DNA of 64,000 nucleotides from Opitutales bacterium (GCA_017935025.1 JAGBIL010000020.1:21784-85783); one strand, 5' to 3'. Shown: positions 27,378 to 36,023, counted from the stretch's first letter. Notes: generated by a model not told the origin, from the letters alone. Numbers and translations: made by a program.

Positions 27378-27411
27378 AAAAAAAAGGTTCCCGCGGGCAT
27401 CCCGCGGGAAC
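27378..27411 (-). terminator. terminator made of a perfect inverted octamer repeat
   Basis: GTTCCCGCGGG and CCCGCGGGAAC form a perfect 11-bp stem with a 3-base loop, next to seven A that form the U tract for the minus-strand gene ending at 27464. Confidence 0.88.
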
Positions 27412-27463
27412 AGCTATAAACACAATTACTAATTTTTTCCCCTGTCAGAGAGAAAGGCTTTTG

Positions 27464-28072
27464 TTAGCGGGGACGGCTTCGCCGCGAAGCCACGAGCGCC
27501 AGCGCGCCCAACCCGACCAACATTCCGAACGCAGACGGTTCAGGAATAGCGTAAGCGCTATTTACGCGAGCCCACTGTACAGATGTGTTTCCATTCATGT
27601 TCCCGTTAAATCTTTCAACAAGCGCAGACCCTTCCTTCCAGGAAAGCGTGATGTCAATTGATTGATTCGCGCCATTCGCACCGGTTACGGTATAAACGAC
27701 GCCGGGTTCAATCCTCGTGGCAAAAGTTCCACCGCGAAGATAACTAACGCCGGTCGACACTCGAATGTCAGAATCGGAAGTAAGTCCGCCGTTCATGGTC
27801 CCGACTCCGTACTTCAAAGAAAGAGCACCGTCTGCTTCCACCAACTGGAAAACATTCGAACCGTATGTCGATTGATAGGCGCTCCCGCCGTAATAAGCGA
27901 CGACCGAACCGTCTGTTGCAAGGCTATAATCGTCAGCGACGACAAAGCTGAAGGAATAGTCCGTTGCGAACGTTCCCGTTCCGAAGTTAAGAGAATCAAA
28001 ACCTTGAACGTCCGCATTGGAGAACGCAGCTCCCGCCGAGAGGAAAGCCGCAACTGTGAGATATTTTTTCAT
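27464..28072 (-). CDS. exported protein with PEP-CTERM-like sorting tail
   Basis: This 202-residue protein has a signal peptide (KKYLTVAAFLSAGAAFSNA), a beta-rich body and the tail IPEPSAFGMLVG, hydrophobic helix, SRRSRPR. The tail is nearly identical to those of the proteins at 17129 and 57885, while the bodies differ. It is probably exported and anchored or released at the surface by an exosortase-like enzyme. Function of the body is unknown. It lies directly beside the left edge of the mobile island. Confidence 0.75.
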   Translation of the reverse strand: MKKYLTVAAFLSAGAAFSNADVQGFDSLNFGTGTFATDYSFSFVVADDYSLATDGSVVAYYGGSAYQSTYGSNVFQLVEADGALSLKYGVGTMNGGLTSDSDIRVSTGVSYLRGGTFATRIEPGVVYTVTGANGANQSIDITLSWKEGSALVERFNGNMNGNTSVQWARVNSAYAIPEPSAFGMLVGLGALALVASRRSRPR

Positions 28073-28149
28073 GGGTTTAATTTTTTGGGGTTAAAAACTG
28101 AGTCCGGCAGAAAACCGTTTCTGCCAACCTGACTCAATTCCCATCCTGA

Positions 28150-28998
28150 TTCTCGCAAATCGCGAAGAAAGCCGGAATCAAAATCGTAAAGGAAAGCGCA
28201 GAGGCGATTAAACGAAGCGCAGGAAAAGCAGATGGAGGGCGGTTTAAAAAGCAAAAACCTTACAGTTCCTTAAAGGACAGCGCGTTGTCAAAACTCGCCA
28301 CACACGACAATATCCGTCCGATTGATTACGAGCGAGACCGAAAAGGGAGCCTCCATGTCTTTATCGTGAACAATGAAGACATTATGGAGTCCGAAGAGCT
28401 GTTTGGGTTTGAATCACGCGAATACCAAGATATTCTCAATGCCGTAGCAGAGGGAATCGACGATGAAACTATCACAACAGCAAAAGGACTGCGCGACGTT
28501 GTTGCACGCCTGTGGACTCAACAAAGAGGACGTGGGGGTAATGGTCGCTCTGTTGAGCAGTTCCGGAGACTTAGAGATGACTTCATTGGCAATAGTGGAC
28601 GCTTACAAGGCGACGGGGAGGTTTCCGACGCAGGAGAATATTTTTCGGGGAATAGCGAATCTAATGAAAACGCGCAAGGAATAAAGCCTCTCGAATACCA
28701 AGGCACAATCTACGGCTACTACGACCCCGCAAAGAAAGAGCTGCACCTCAACGAGGAAGTGGTAGACCTCGACACGCCGATTCACGAGTGGACGCATATT
28801 TGGTGGGCGTGGCTCAAAGGGGAAGACCCGAGAATGATTGAACGAATCGTCGAGCTGATGAAGCAGACGAAAGAGTTCAAGACCCTCAAAGGACAATGGC
28901 TTCAAGACAAGGATTCCGTTTATCACGGGATGACGGATGAAGAAATCGCAGAGGAAGTGTTTGCGCGGTTCGTCGGAGCGCGAAGGGAAGACATCTTG
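28150..28998 (+). pseudogene. truncated phage-type large protein with zincin (HEXXH) domain
   Basis: A frame open from 28150 with no start at its beginning (first visible TTG 28285) encodes a basic N-terminal stretch (KAGIKIVKESAEAIKRSAGK) and an acidic domain with a metallopeptidase-like motif, DLDTPIHEWTHIWWAWLKGE, then EEIAEEVFARFVGAR. Such domains occur in very large polyvalent proteins of phages and conjugative elements. Past ~28998 the frame only reads antisense tRNA sequence. Both ends are thus cut, which points to a gene fragment left by recombination. The overlapping frame at 28463 complicates the middle part. Confidence 0.5.
28463..28684 (+). CDS. small helical protein, overlapping the metallopeptidase fragment
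   Basis: This 73-residue frame (MKLSQQQKDCATLLHACGLN...) starts at an ATG with AGAGGGA seven bases upstream. It reads like a compact helical protein with heptad-like hydrophobics and a TQENIFRGIANLMKTRKE end. It overlaps the zincin fragment in another frame; in this stretch the fragment's reading is low-complexity, so this frame may be the real one here. No family is recognised. Confidence 0.4.
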   Translation: MKLSQQQKDCATLLHACGLNKEDVGVMVALLSSSGDLEMTSLAIVDAYKATGRFPTQENIFRGIANLMKTRKE

Positions 28999-29030
28999 GT
29001 TCGCGAGGGAGTCGAACCCTGCAAGAGCCA
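28997..29030 (-). other. tRNA-like 3' fragment
   Basis: On the minus strand the sequence ends ...GCAGGGTTCGACTCCCTCGC then GAACCA, that is a T-arm and a CCA-like end. No matching 5' acceptor is found upstream, so it looks like the 3' part of a tRNA gene only, as left by integrase att sites. Confidence 0.35.
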
Positions 29031-29129
29031 CATACAATCCGTCGATTCGGTGTGGATTGGAAGTCCGTTCGCGACACTTGTATATGCGTCCATACACAAG
29101 CTGTCGTTTCGCCGTTCCAAGTATTCTAC

Positions 29130-29167
29130 ACACCTGTCGGCGTGTAGGAGGGTATCGAACCCTCACG
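29130..29167 (-). other. second tRNA-like 3' fragment
   Basis: A T-arm (GAGGGTTCGATACCCTC) followed by CTACACG on the minus strand, only ~27 bases after the tRNA-Met end, so there is no room for a full cloverleaf. It may be another att remnant. Confidence 0.3.
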
Positions 29168-29193
29168 GCAAAATTGTTTGAAAGAACAAAAAT

Positions 29194-29269
29194 TGGGAGC
29201 GGGAGTCGGACTCGAACCGACGACATAGTGCGTATGAAACACTCTCTCTACCGACTGAGCTATCCCGCA
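29194..29269 (-). tRNA. tRNA-Met (anticodon CAT), island-borne
   Basis: A 76-base cloverleaf on the minus strand: acceptor GCGGGA/TCCCGC with a mismatched first pair, D-arm GCTCAGTCGGTAGAG, anticodon stem AGTGT/GCACT with loop TTCATAC (anticodon CAT), T-arm GTCGGTTCGAGTCCGAC and an encoded CCA. The anticodon stem lacks the three G-C pairs of initiators, so it is elongator-like. Imperfect pairing suits a phage-borne or degenerate copy. Confidence 0.75.
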
Positions 29270-29466
29270 CAAAGGAAGCCGTATCGCTACGACTTCCGGT
29301 GTTATGATAACAAAACAAAGAACAGCTACCCTTTCGGGTATGGGCACGTAGATTATCGCAACTATATATATTGTCAGCAATTTTTATTAGATTTTTTTTT
29401 CTTTAATCACCAACAAGTCGCACTGCTTGCCGTCGAAGCCTCCGTTGCTTAGTATTTGTCGCCATA

Positions 29467-29754
29467 ATGAAAACAAAAAGCAGTATTTGTAGGTTAATTG
29501 CGTTTCCGCCCGGAGTAGATCATCATCTTTCGCAATGTTCAGCACAGAGCGGAAAGAGTTTCGGTTGGCACGTCAGGCAAGCGTGCATCGAATACCTCGA
29601 AGCACGCGGCGTTGACGTGTCGAACCTCTATAACCCCGAAGGACAAGGTGTTCGCTCGGATTTGCGCAAGAAAAAGCTCACTCGCAAGCAGATTGAAGCT
29701 GTAATCACACCTCCTCCCTCCCATCAATCCCCGCGCGACGCCAAGTCCGCATAA
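29467..29754 (+). CDS. small protein, possibly ribbon-helix-helix type
   Basis: This 95-residue protein (MKTKSSICRLIAFPPGVDHH...) has a beta-strand followed by two helices in its middle (SGKSFGWHVRQACIEYLEAR), a pattern seen in small ribbon-helix-helix DNA-binding proteins of mobile elements. Its C-terminus is basic (LRKKKLTRKQIEA). It lies inside the island between the tRNA and the integrase. The family link is a guess from pattern only. Confidence 0.45.
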   Translation: MKTKSSICRLIAFPPGVDHHLSQCSAQSGKSFGWHVRQACIEYLEARGVDVSNLYNPEGQGVRSDLRKKKLTRKQIEAVITPPPSHQSPRDAKSA

Positions 29755-30067
29755 TATCCGCGGTGGTGTATATGGGGGTTGAATACCCCGTAGCTTCGGC
29801 TCGGTGCTTGTTCTCTGCGGCGAGATAAACGGCGATAATCCACAGCTTCTCTGCCCTGTGCTTGTCGCCACTCTCGCCTACCCTGTGAATCAGCTTTATC
29901 CATTCTTCCGGGGACAGGGGGCGCGGGAAAAAGACGTTCGTTTCGTGCAACAAAAGAAGACCTCGTATGGGTTTACGTTTGTTGATTCCAAGACACAAAA
30001 GACGCCTTGCATCCGACACGGCGACGCTTTTAATATAGCAACCATCCTCCCCTGTTATGAACGTCAT
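29705..30067 (-). CDS. hypothetical island protein
   Basis: This ~120-residue protein is read from the ATG at 30067 (MTFITGEDGCYIKSVAVSDA); the frame is open a further 36 codons upstream. It contains PLSPEEWIKLIHRVGESGDK and a helical C-terminus (AEKLWIIAVYLAAENKHRAE). It is convergent with the small gene at 29467, overlapping its 3' end, and divergent from 30057. I do not recognise it. Confidence 0.4.
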   Translation of the reverse strand: MTFITGEDGCYIKSVAVSDARRLLCLGINKRKPIRGLLLLHETNVFFPRPLSPEEWIKLIHRVGESGDKHRAEKLWIIAVYLAAENKHRAEATGYSTPIYTTADIMRTWRRAGIDGREEV

Positions 30068-30236
30068 TTCCGATAGACAAAAACGACTACATGAGCGCCT
30101 AAGCCTCGCGGTAAGGCATGCGACCTCGCGCATTTCTCGTGGGAATGTAAACCTTTCTCTCGGTAGATTCGCCACGGCGGACGATATTCAATCACGCCTC
30201 AAAGAAGCTGCCGCTTGCCTTAAAAGCGCGAAGTAA
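30057..30236 (+). CDS. 59-residue helical protein coupled to the next gene
   Basis: An ATG at 30057 opens 59 codons (MNVISDRQKRLHERLSLAVR ... LKEAAACLKSAK) ending in TAATG, where the stop overlaps the start of the gene at 30236. This suggests translational coupling. The protein is basic and mostly helical. Its start region also contains the reverse-strand ATG at 30067, so only one of the two divergent starts may be real. Function unknown. Confidence 0.45.
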   Translation: MNVISDRQKRLHERLSLAVRHATSRISRGNVNLSLGRFATADDIQSRLKEAAACLKSAK

Positions 30237-30856
30237 TGAATACAGGCGTCCTTGATAATCTGCACGCCAAATACTACGAAGCCTTTAAGCGTGCAGAGGA
30301 GGCTGTAAAATCCGCAGAACACGCAGGGGAAGACCTTCCTATCCCCTGTATTAACGAGCTTAGGTATGCAGGGTATCACCATATCCGAGCGGACAAGTTT
30401 TTCAAGGATGGCGACACGCAAAAAGCCGAAGAAGAAATGCTGAAGGCAATTCGGCACGCGAACCGCGCTAATTTTGACGTGCTTGAATTTTACATTGCGG
30501 TCTACTCAGAAAAGACCAAGGCTATAATCGAATCCTACAAGGGATATGAATACCTTGCGGCTCGACACATCCCAAACTACAAGGAACATATCGCCACCGT
30601 AAACCAGATTGGAAACATTATCGAAAACACCCACGCAATAGACAAAGAATCGCCGGATTACATTGAGTATTGCACGGGTATTTGCAAGAGACTGAAAGCC
30701 TTTGCGGATGCCTTCTACTCTGTTGAAGATACGCTTTTGTCGGAAATTGCAGACAAAGAGTCTTCAAGAAAACGGTCTTGGAAACAATGTGTTGTTGGTA
30801 TTATCGGCGGATTTGTGCTCGCAGAAATTCTTCAACGCCTAAAAGAGTGGGTGTAA
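30236..30856 (+). CDS. hypothetical helical protein with C-terminal membrane segment
   Basis: This 206-residue, strongly helical protein starts MNTGVLDNLHAKYYEAFKRA; alternating helices in residues 1-130 look TPR- or HEPN-like. A hydrophobic C-terminal segment (CVVGIIGGFVLAEIL) could anchor it in the membrane. It is coupled to the 59-residue gene upstream and overlaps the integrase 3' end by ~56 bases on the opposite strand. I know no family for it; an accessory role in the element is likely from context. Confidence 0.55.
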   Translation: MNTGVLDNLHAKYYEAFKRAEEAVKSAEHAGEDLPIPCINELRYAGYHHIRADKFFKDGDTQKAEEEMLKAIRHANRANFDVLEFYIAVYSEKTKAIIESYKGYEYLAARHIPNYKEHIATVNQIGNIIENTHAIDKESPDYIEYCTGICKRLKAFADAFYSVEDTLLSEIADKESSRKRSWKQCVVGIIGGFVLAEILQRLKEWV

Positions 30857-31991
30857 TCCCGAAGTATTCTTCCGCTTGTTCTGGCGGAACGAGCTTCGCG
30901 AGGTAGTGCTGAAAGAGCATTGCTGTTCCTCTATGCCGCAAGAGCAACGCCGTCTTGTCCGCCGACTGACTGATTGAGATGTGCATTGTGCAAAACGTGT
31001 GGCGCAACGCATTGCGCTTCCAAGCCCACGGCAAGGCTCGCGCGATAGAAGTCTCGCGTTTGTTCTTCGGGAACGGAATCACCCCCTTTTTGTGCGATTG
31101 CGATACGGTTGCCAACCACTCAAAGACTGTTTCCGGCAACATCGGACATTGAAGCACCCAATCGTCGCGGGTTTTGCAAATTTCTGCCGGAATAACGATT
31201 CTCTTCCGCTCTTCGTCAATCCATTCCCACCTCATTCTCTCCGCTTCCGCCGTGCGTAGTCCGCAGAACAGTCTCAAAGCAAAATTAGGAACGAATTGTG
31301 GGAACTTCTTTGCCACGGTTTCCATTAAGAACCGGGCTTCCGCTACGGACAGAGTGAGGACAGGTTTCTTCTCAACTTTCGGCAGCATCCCCTTGTCGAT
31401 AATCGGCTCTTGCGCAATGTATTCGAGAGCTTTCGCCCGTTTGAACATATAGTTGAGGTTTCCCCGGATGTGAACCTGTGTTCGTGGGGACAAGCCCGTT
31501 CCCGCAATCCATTCCGAAACCTCCCTTCCCCGGATTGTGGCAATATCGCGCTTGCCGAAGTCTTTTGCGAAGCGTTCAAGGTAAGTCCGCGTGGTCATGT
31601 AGAAACCATCGGAGGTTTTCCGGCGCGAAATGTAATCCAAAACCTCATCGACCACCTGCCGCACCGTCGCGGTCTTTTTCGTTTGAAGGTCTTCGTGTTT
31701 GCGCCAAAAGATGGCAACCTCAATCAACGAAACATCCCCGGCAATCTCCTTTGCCGCAAGGTATTCCCGTTGCATCTGGGAGTCAAAGACGATTCTTCCG
31801 TCCGCGCCCTGTTGCATTGCCCTTTCCGCCCATTCTTTGCCGTCTATGGCGGCTTCGAGCGTCGAAAAGAATGTCCGGTATCTCTTGCCGTTGATTCGAC
31901 GCTCCCAACACCATTTCAGTTTGCGATTTGGGTCGTCCCAATATCTAATGCCTTTCGGAATCTTGTCTTCCGCTTTGTCGGTATTTTCCAT
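30801..31991 (-). CDS. tyrosine recombinase/integrase
   Basis: This 396-residue integrase has an N-terminal AP2-like arm-binding region (YWDDPNRKLKWCWERRINGK, FFSTLEAAIDGKEWAERAMQ), a SAM-like core-binding domain and a catalytic domain. The active-site residues are visible: Arg in RLFCGLRTAEAERMRW, the RHTF box in RNALRHTFCTMH, His in LLLRHRGTAM and the nucleophile Tyr in FQHYLA. It would integrate and excise the island. It sits at the right part of the region with the tRNA-Met and tRNA fragments ~2 kb away, so attachment sites are not certain. Confidence 0.9.
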   Translation of the reverse strand: MENTDKAEDKIPKGIRYWDDPNRKLKWCWERRINGKRYRTFFSTLEAAIDGKEWAERAMQQGADGRIVFDSQMQREYLAAKEIAGDVSLIEVAIFWRKHEDLQTKKTATVRQVVDEVLDYISRRKTSDGFYMTTRTYLERFAKDFGKRDIATIRGREVSEWIAGTGLSPRTQVHIRGNLNYMFKRAKALEYIAQEPIIDKGMLPKVEKKPVLTLSVAEARFLMETVAKKFPQFVPNFALRLFCGLRTAEAERMRWEWIDEERKRIVIPAEICKTRDDWVLQCPMLPETVFEWLATVSQSHKKGVIPFPKNKRETSIARALPWAWKRNALRHTFCTMHISISQSADKTALLLRHRGTAMLFQHYLAKLVPPEQAEEYFGITPTLLGVEEFLRAQIRR

Positions 31992-32407
31992 GATTTTAGT
32001 TTGGTTGATTTGTGGTTAAGGAAAGGGCGTTCAGAGGTCTTTTCAGATACCGTTTTTTGTGGGATTTTGGGGCAAAACGGGCGCGAAAATATCAGTCTTG
32101 CTTGTCTTCCGCTACGCCGTGGAATCAAGTGTTTAACGCAACTACACGCCAACGAAAAGAGACTTCAAGCCAAAACGTTTGACAATCAATTTTCGCAAAA
32201 AAAAAAAACGTGATTTCAAGCACTTTTCTCAAAATTTTTGAAAAAAAGAAAAACCTTGAGTTGAACTTAAAAATCCGCGATTTCGAGACTCAAAAAGACA
32301 TCCCGCGCTTCGTCCGGCAGAGGCTCCTACGCTTTCGCTTCGGACAAGCCGCCGTCGCCGCAAGCGCCTTTATGCGTTCCCGCGAGTGTCGCGTACGCTT
32401 CTACCGC

Positions 32408-32440
32408 AAAAAAAAGGACGCGCCGCCAAGCACGTCCTTC
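32408..32440 (-). terminator. terminator of the response-regulator gene
   Basis: AAGGACG and CGTCCTT pair around a 12-base GC-rich loop, flanked by eight A that form the U tract on the minus strand. The remaining ~400 bases between the integrase and this hairpin show nothing else I can name. Confidence 0.7.
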
Positions 32441-32473
32441 GGGGAATCAGGAAAATAGCTGCTAATTCGATTC

Positions 32474-32953
32474 TTACGCTCCGCGCAGGTTTTCGAGGAG
32501 CGCCGCCTGATCGAGAATCGGCATGTAATCCTTGTACTCAATACCTTTTTTCAAAATGAATTGCGTGAGGAGTTTCTTCGCCGTAGCGACGAGATCTTCC
32601 GGCTTCCACGGTTTTTCAAAATAATTGTCGACGCGTGCTTCGTTGATGGCTCGAATCGTGTCGGCGTGATTTGCCTGCCCGGTGAGAAGAATTTTCTTCG
32701 TGTCGGCAAAACGATCGTCTCGGAAAATCGCACCGAGAAGTTCTACTCCGGTTTCTCCGGGCATAACATGGTCGGAAATCACGAGTCCGATGTAATCTCC
32801 GTTTCGGCAGATTTCGTCGAGAATTTTCTTTGCTTCGTCTGCGCTTCCGGCTTCTTCGACTCGAAAGAAGGCTTGTAGCGGGCGCAGATCGCGCACAACG
32901 GAGTCGAGCACTTCGGCTTGGTCGTCAACACAGAGGATAGTAATTTTTTCCAT
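32474..32953 (-). CDS. stand-alone response regulator receiver
   Basis: This 159-residue protein is one receiver domain: acidic pocket in ILCVDDQAEVLDSVVRD, phospho-acceptor Asp in GLVISDHVMPGETGVELL, Thr/Ser in ILLTGQAN and Lys in NYFEKPWKPEDLV. There is no output domain, so it probably signals by protein contact, as CheY-like or phosphorelay proteins do. The start at 32953 (MEKITILCVDD) lies 13 bases after the kinase gene, its evident partner. Confidence 0.88.
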   Translation of the reverse strand: MEKITILCVDDQAEVLDSVVRDLRPLQAFFRVEEAGSADEAKKILDEICRNGDYIGLVISDHVMPGETGVELLGAIFRDDRFADTKKILLTGQANHADTIRAINEARVDNYFEKPWKPEDLVATAKKLLTQFILKKGIEYKDYMPILDQAALLENLRGA

Positions 32954-32966
32954 AGAATGATGTGTG

Positions 32967-34358
32967 TTATTGGGGTTTATCGATGGGTAAGGTGATGGTG
33001 AAAGTGGTAGAACCGGGCACGCTGTCGAGCAGAATTGACCCGCCGTAATCATCGACGATTCGACGTACGATTGCCAGCCCTAAGCCCAGCCCGAAAGAAA
33101 GTCCGCTCTTCTTGGTGGAAAAGTCCGGTTGGAAAATTTTTTCTTTCAGCGACACGGGAACGCCGGGGCCGTTGTCGTTGATGGCAACGGAAATATTTTC
33201 GCGGGAATGAGAAAGCGTGATGCGCACAGTCGGCTCGGGCGTTCCCGCGAGGTTCATTGCGTCGCAGGCGTTTTTAACGATGTTGACCCAAACTTGGACA
33301 AGTTCCGTCATATCGCCGAAAATTTTCGGAAAAGTTGCGGCGTTGCCGAGTTCTGCGACAAGGTTCTTCCCGCGCAACTGCGGTTTGAGCAGAGAAACGG
33401 CTTCGGAAATGGATTCGTGAACATCCGTTCCCGCTTCGCGGCGAATGTTCCCGCCGCCGAGAATTTTTACGGAACGCACGATTCCCGCCGCGTGTTTCGC
33501 CGCGAGCTGCATATCGCGAATGTCGTGCCCGATCTCCCAAAAACGAGCAAGATTTTCGATATCGGAAAGGATTTTCCGATCGAGCTCCTTCGCAGAATCC
33601 GCGTGGGGAGCGATACGGGCGAGTACTTTTGCAGCCGGCTGGGATATCTTAAAAAGGCGTTCGTATTCGCGGGCGCGGGAACGCAGATCTTCGCTGGAAT
33701 ACACCGCTTGGTTGTCGCGTCCGCGGCAAAACAGCTCTGCTTCGCGTTTTCCGAAGGAACGGAGAAATTCTTCGATAAACGCGGAAACAAAATCCGTTTT
33801 CCGGGCGAGCACACCGACGGCATTATTCAATTCATGGGCCAGCCCGGCAGCAAGTTGTCCGAGCGTTGCAGACATTTCCGAGCGGTGCATACGGTGAATC
33901 GCCGCTTCTTTTTCCGCCGCGTGTTCAAAAACGCGGGAATTGCGCAAAGCGAGCTCGTGCACCATCGTCGGGACGAATTGTTCTATCAGCGAGCCGAATT
34001 TTTCGGGCTCGACGGCTTCGACCGTTTCGTCAATGTAGGCGACTTCGATATTCGTTTCCGCAACAATTTCGCAGGAACTGCGGAACAGGCGGGAGAAAAA
34101 GCTTTGAACTCCGATGTAGGAACCGGGACCGGCGCGGAAAACCTGATAGAGCGAATCCGGAATGCGCTCGCCGGATTCGTCGCGGCGGTGGCGATAGGCA
34201 ATAACGTTCCCGCTGAGCAAAAGATAAAGGCGTTTGGAGGCTTCTCCTTCGCGAACAAGTTTTTCCCCTTTTTTAAGCGCAAAGATCCGATCCGGAAACG
34301 CGAAATAATCCGCGTTAATCCGAGAAATCTTTTTATGAAATTCCGCGCTCTGGATCAT
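32967..34358 (-). CDS. sensor histidine kinase with cyclic-nucleotide-binding domain
   Basis: This ~463-residue protein has an N-terminal cNMP-binding/CRP-like domain (LKKGEKLVREGEASKRLYLL, GPGSYIGVQSFFSRLF), a helical linker with the phospho-His box (LGQLAAGLAHELNNAVGVLA) and a HATPase domain (WVNIVKNACDAMNLAG, INDNGPGVP, FGLGLGLAIVRRIV). There is no membrane segment, so it is cytoplasmic and probably senses an internal ligand through the cNMP domain. The receiver gene follows 13 bases downstream. I chose ATG 34358; an upstream TTG is less likely. Confidence 0.9.
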   Translation of the reverse strand: MIQSAEFHKKISRINADYFAFPDRIFALKKGEKLVREGEASKRLYLLLSGNVIAYRHRRDESGERIPDSLYQVFRAGPGSYIGVQSFFSRLFRSSCEIVAETNIEVAYIDETVEAVEPEKFGSLIEQFVPTMVHELALRNSRVFEHAAEKEAAIHRMHRSEMSATLGQLAAGLAHELNNAVGVLARKTDFVSAFIEEFLRSFGKREAELFCRGRDNQAVYSSEDLRSRAREYERLFKISQPAAKVLARIAPHADSAKELDRKILSDIENLARFWEIGHDIRDMQLAAKHAAGIVRSVKILGGGNIRREAGTDVHESISEAVSLLKPQLRGKNLVAELGNAATFPKIFGDMTELVQVWVNIVKNACDAMNLAGTPEPTVRITLSHSRENISVAINDNGPGVPVSLKEKIFQPDFSTKKSGLSFGLGLGLAIVRRIVDDYGGSILLDSVPGSTTFTITLPIDKPQ

Positions 34359-34472
34359 GGGGAACAATAAGGGGACAAGCAAAAAATGAAAAACTTCGGA
34401 AGAATAAAAAGGAGCAAAGAGAAGTCGATTCCGGAAGAGGCGGGAATACGCCCGCCTCCTCCGGGAAACGAG

Positions 34473-36023
34473 CTATTTCGCCACGGGAGCGGCAGTCGTC
34501 GCCACGGGAGCAACGATAGTCGTTCCCTGCGCGGAAACGGAAGCGGCATCGGTCGTTTTCGCCGGAGTAAACACACCGAGATGCGCGAGCACAATCATCA
34601 TAACGTAGGTGAGCACCATGCCGATAATGCCGATTGCAACACCGGTTTTCGCCATGCCCTTCGTATCCACAAGCCCCGTCGCGTGCGCAAGCGCATTCGG
34701 CGGCGTGGAAATCGGGAGAGACATACCGAGCGAAGAGGCAAACGCGACGGAAACGAGCAAGGCCGTTACACCGCCGAGGCCGTCAAGCGAACCGCCGAGG
34801 CTTCCGCCGACCGCCGCAATAATCGGAACGAGCAATGCCGCTGTCGCCGTGTGTGACATAAAGTTTGCCATGAAAAGGCAGATCACGCCCGCTCCGACCA
34901 TCAGCCCAAACGCAGGCCACGAAGCAAACGGAATTGCCCCGATCAGATGCTCCGCCAAACCTGTTTTCTGCAAACCGACACCGAGAGCGAAGCCTCCGGC
35001 AACGAGCCAAAGAACGTCCCAGCTCATACCGTTCAAATCCTTTTTCGTGATAACCTGAGAAAGAGCGAAGACCGCCATCGGAATCATCGCAACAATGTTG
35101 GAGTCAATCCCGACGATGTCCTTACCGAGCACCCAGAGCAAGACCGTCACGGTAAACGTAACGTAAACAATGATTGCCTTCGGCGTTTTCAAAAATTCGC
35201 CGCCGACGTTGAGCTCCATCTTCGGCTTGGAGATCGGGAACAGCCACAGGAGCAAAAGCCACGAAAGCAAAATCAAAATAACGACGTACGGAACACCGAA
35301 AAGCATCCATGTACCGAACGACACCGACGCATCCATATCCGCAAGCGCCTTCAACGCAATAGCGTTCGGCGGCGTTCCGATCGGTGTACCCATACCGCCG
35401 ACGTTTGCAGCAATCGGAATTGCGAGCGCGAACGCCGCGCGCCCCTTGTCGCTTTCGTCAAACATCGAAAGTACGGGAGCGAGAATTGCAAGCATCATCG
35501 CCGCCGTCGCCGTGTTGGACATAAACATCGAGAAAACGGCCGTAATCGTCATCAAGCCGAGAAGCACGAACTTCGGATTCGTCCCGAACGGCTTCAGGAG
35601 GAAGCGCGCAAGGTTCATGTCGAGCTTGTATTTCGTCGCGGCGGCAGCCAAAAAGAAGCCGCCGAGGAAGAGCATGATAATCGGGTCGGCAAACGTCGCC
35701 ATAAGCCCCTTGGAGCTGACGAGGTTGGAGAACTTTTCTCCGGTTGCCGGATCCGTCTGCATCGAAAAGAGCGTATCTCCGCCGAAGCTGAACATCAGTC
35801 CCTTATCGGAAACAGTCAACAACATCAGCACGATGACAAACATCGATGTCGTCCAGATCGGAAACGGTTCGAGAATCCAAAACAATGCCGCGAGCACAAA
35901 AATTGCAATCACGCGGATTTCGACGGCGTTTAGCACCACGCCGAAAGATTCATACGGCAAGAAAAGGCACCCGACGGCAAGCGCGAGAGCAATCAGACCC
36001 TTTAGAGCTTTTACTTTTGTCAT
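34473..36023 (-). CDS. SLC13/DASS-family sodium-coupled anion symporter
   Basis: This 516-residue membrane protein is built of two inverted halves, each with the Ser-Asn/His-Thr loop and Pro-Thr motif of the divalent anion:sodium symporters: MFMSNTATAAMMLAILAP, GMGTPIGTPPNAIALKAL, FMSHTATAALLVPIIAAV, LPISTPPNALAHATG. Substrates of the family are succinate and other dicarboxylates or sulfate; the sequence does not decide. The Ala/Thr/Val-rich C-terminal tail is unusual. It stands alone with its own upstream region. Confidence 0.9.
   Translation of the reverse strand: MTKVKALKGLIALALAVGCLFLPYESFGVVLNAVEIRVIAIFVLAALFWILEPFPIWTTSMFVIVLMLLTVSDKGLMFSFGGDTLFSMQTDPATGEKFSNLVSSKGLMATFADPIIMLFLGGFFLAAAATKYKLDMNLARFLLKPFGTNPKFVLLGLMTITAVFSMFMSNTATAAMMLAILAPVLSMFDESDKGRAAFALAIPIAANVGGMGTPIGTPPNAIALKALADMDASVSFGTWMLFGVPYVVILILLSWLLLLWLFPISKPKMELNVGGEFLKTPKAIIVYVTFTVTVLLWVLGKDIVGIDSNIVAMIPMAVFALSQVITKKDLNGMSWDVLWLVAGGFALGVGLQKTGLAEHLIGAIPFASWPAFGLMVGAGVICLFMANFMSHTATAALLVPIIAAVGGSLGGSLDGLGGVTALLVSVAFASSLGMSLPISTPPNALAHATGLVDTKGMAKTGVAIGIIGMVLTYVMMIVLAHLGVFTPAKTTDAASVSAQGTTIVAPVATTAAPVAK

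Noticed and set aside
31992..32407. A-rich region upstream of the integrase, checked for an att site or excisionase
   Set aside because: No direct repeat to the tRNA region and no credible short gene were found.
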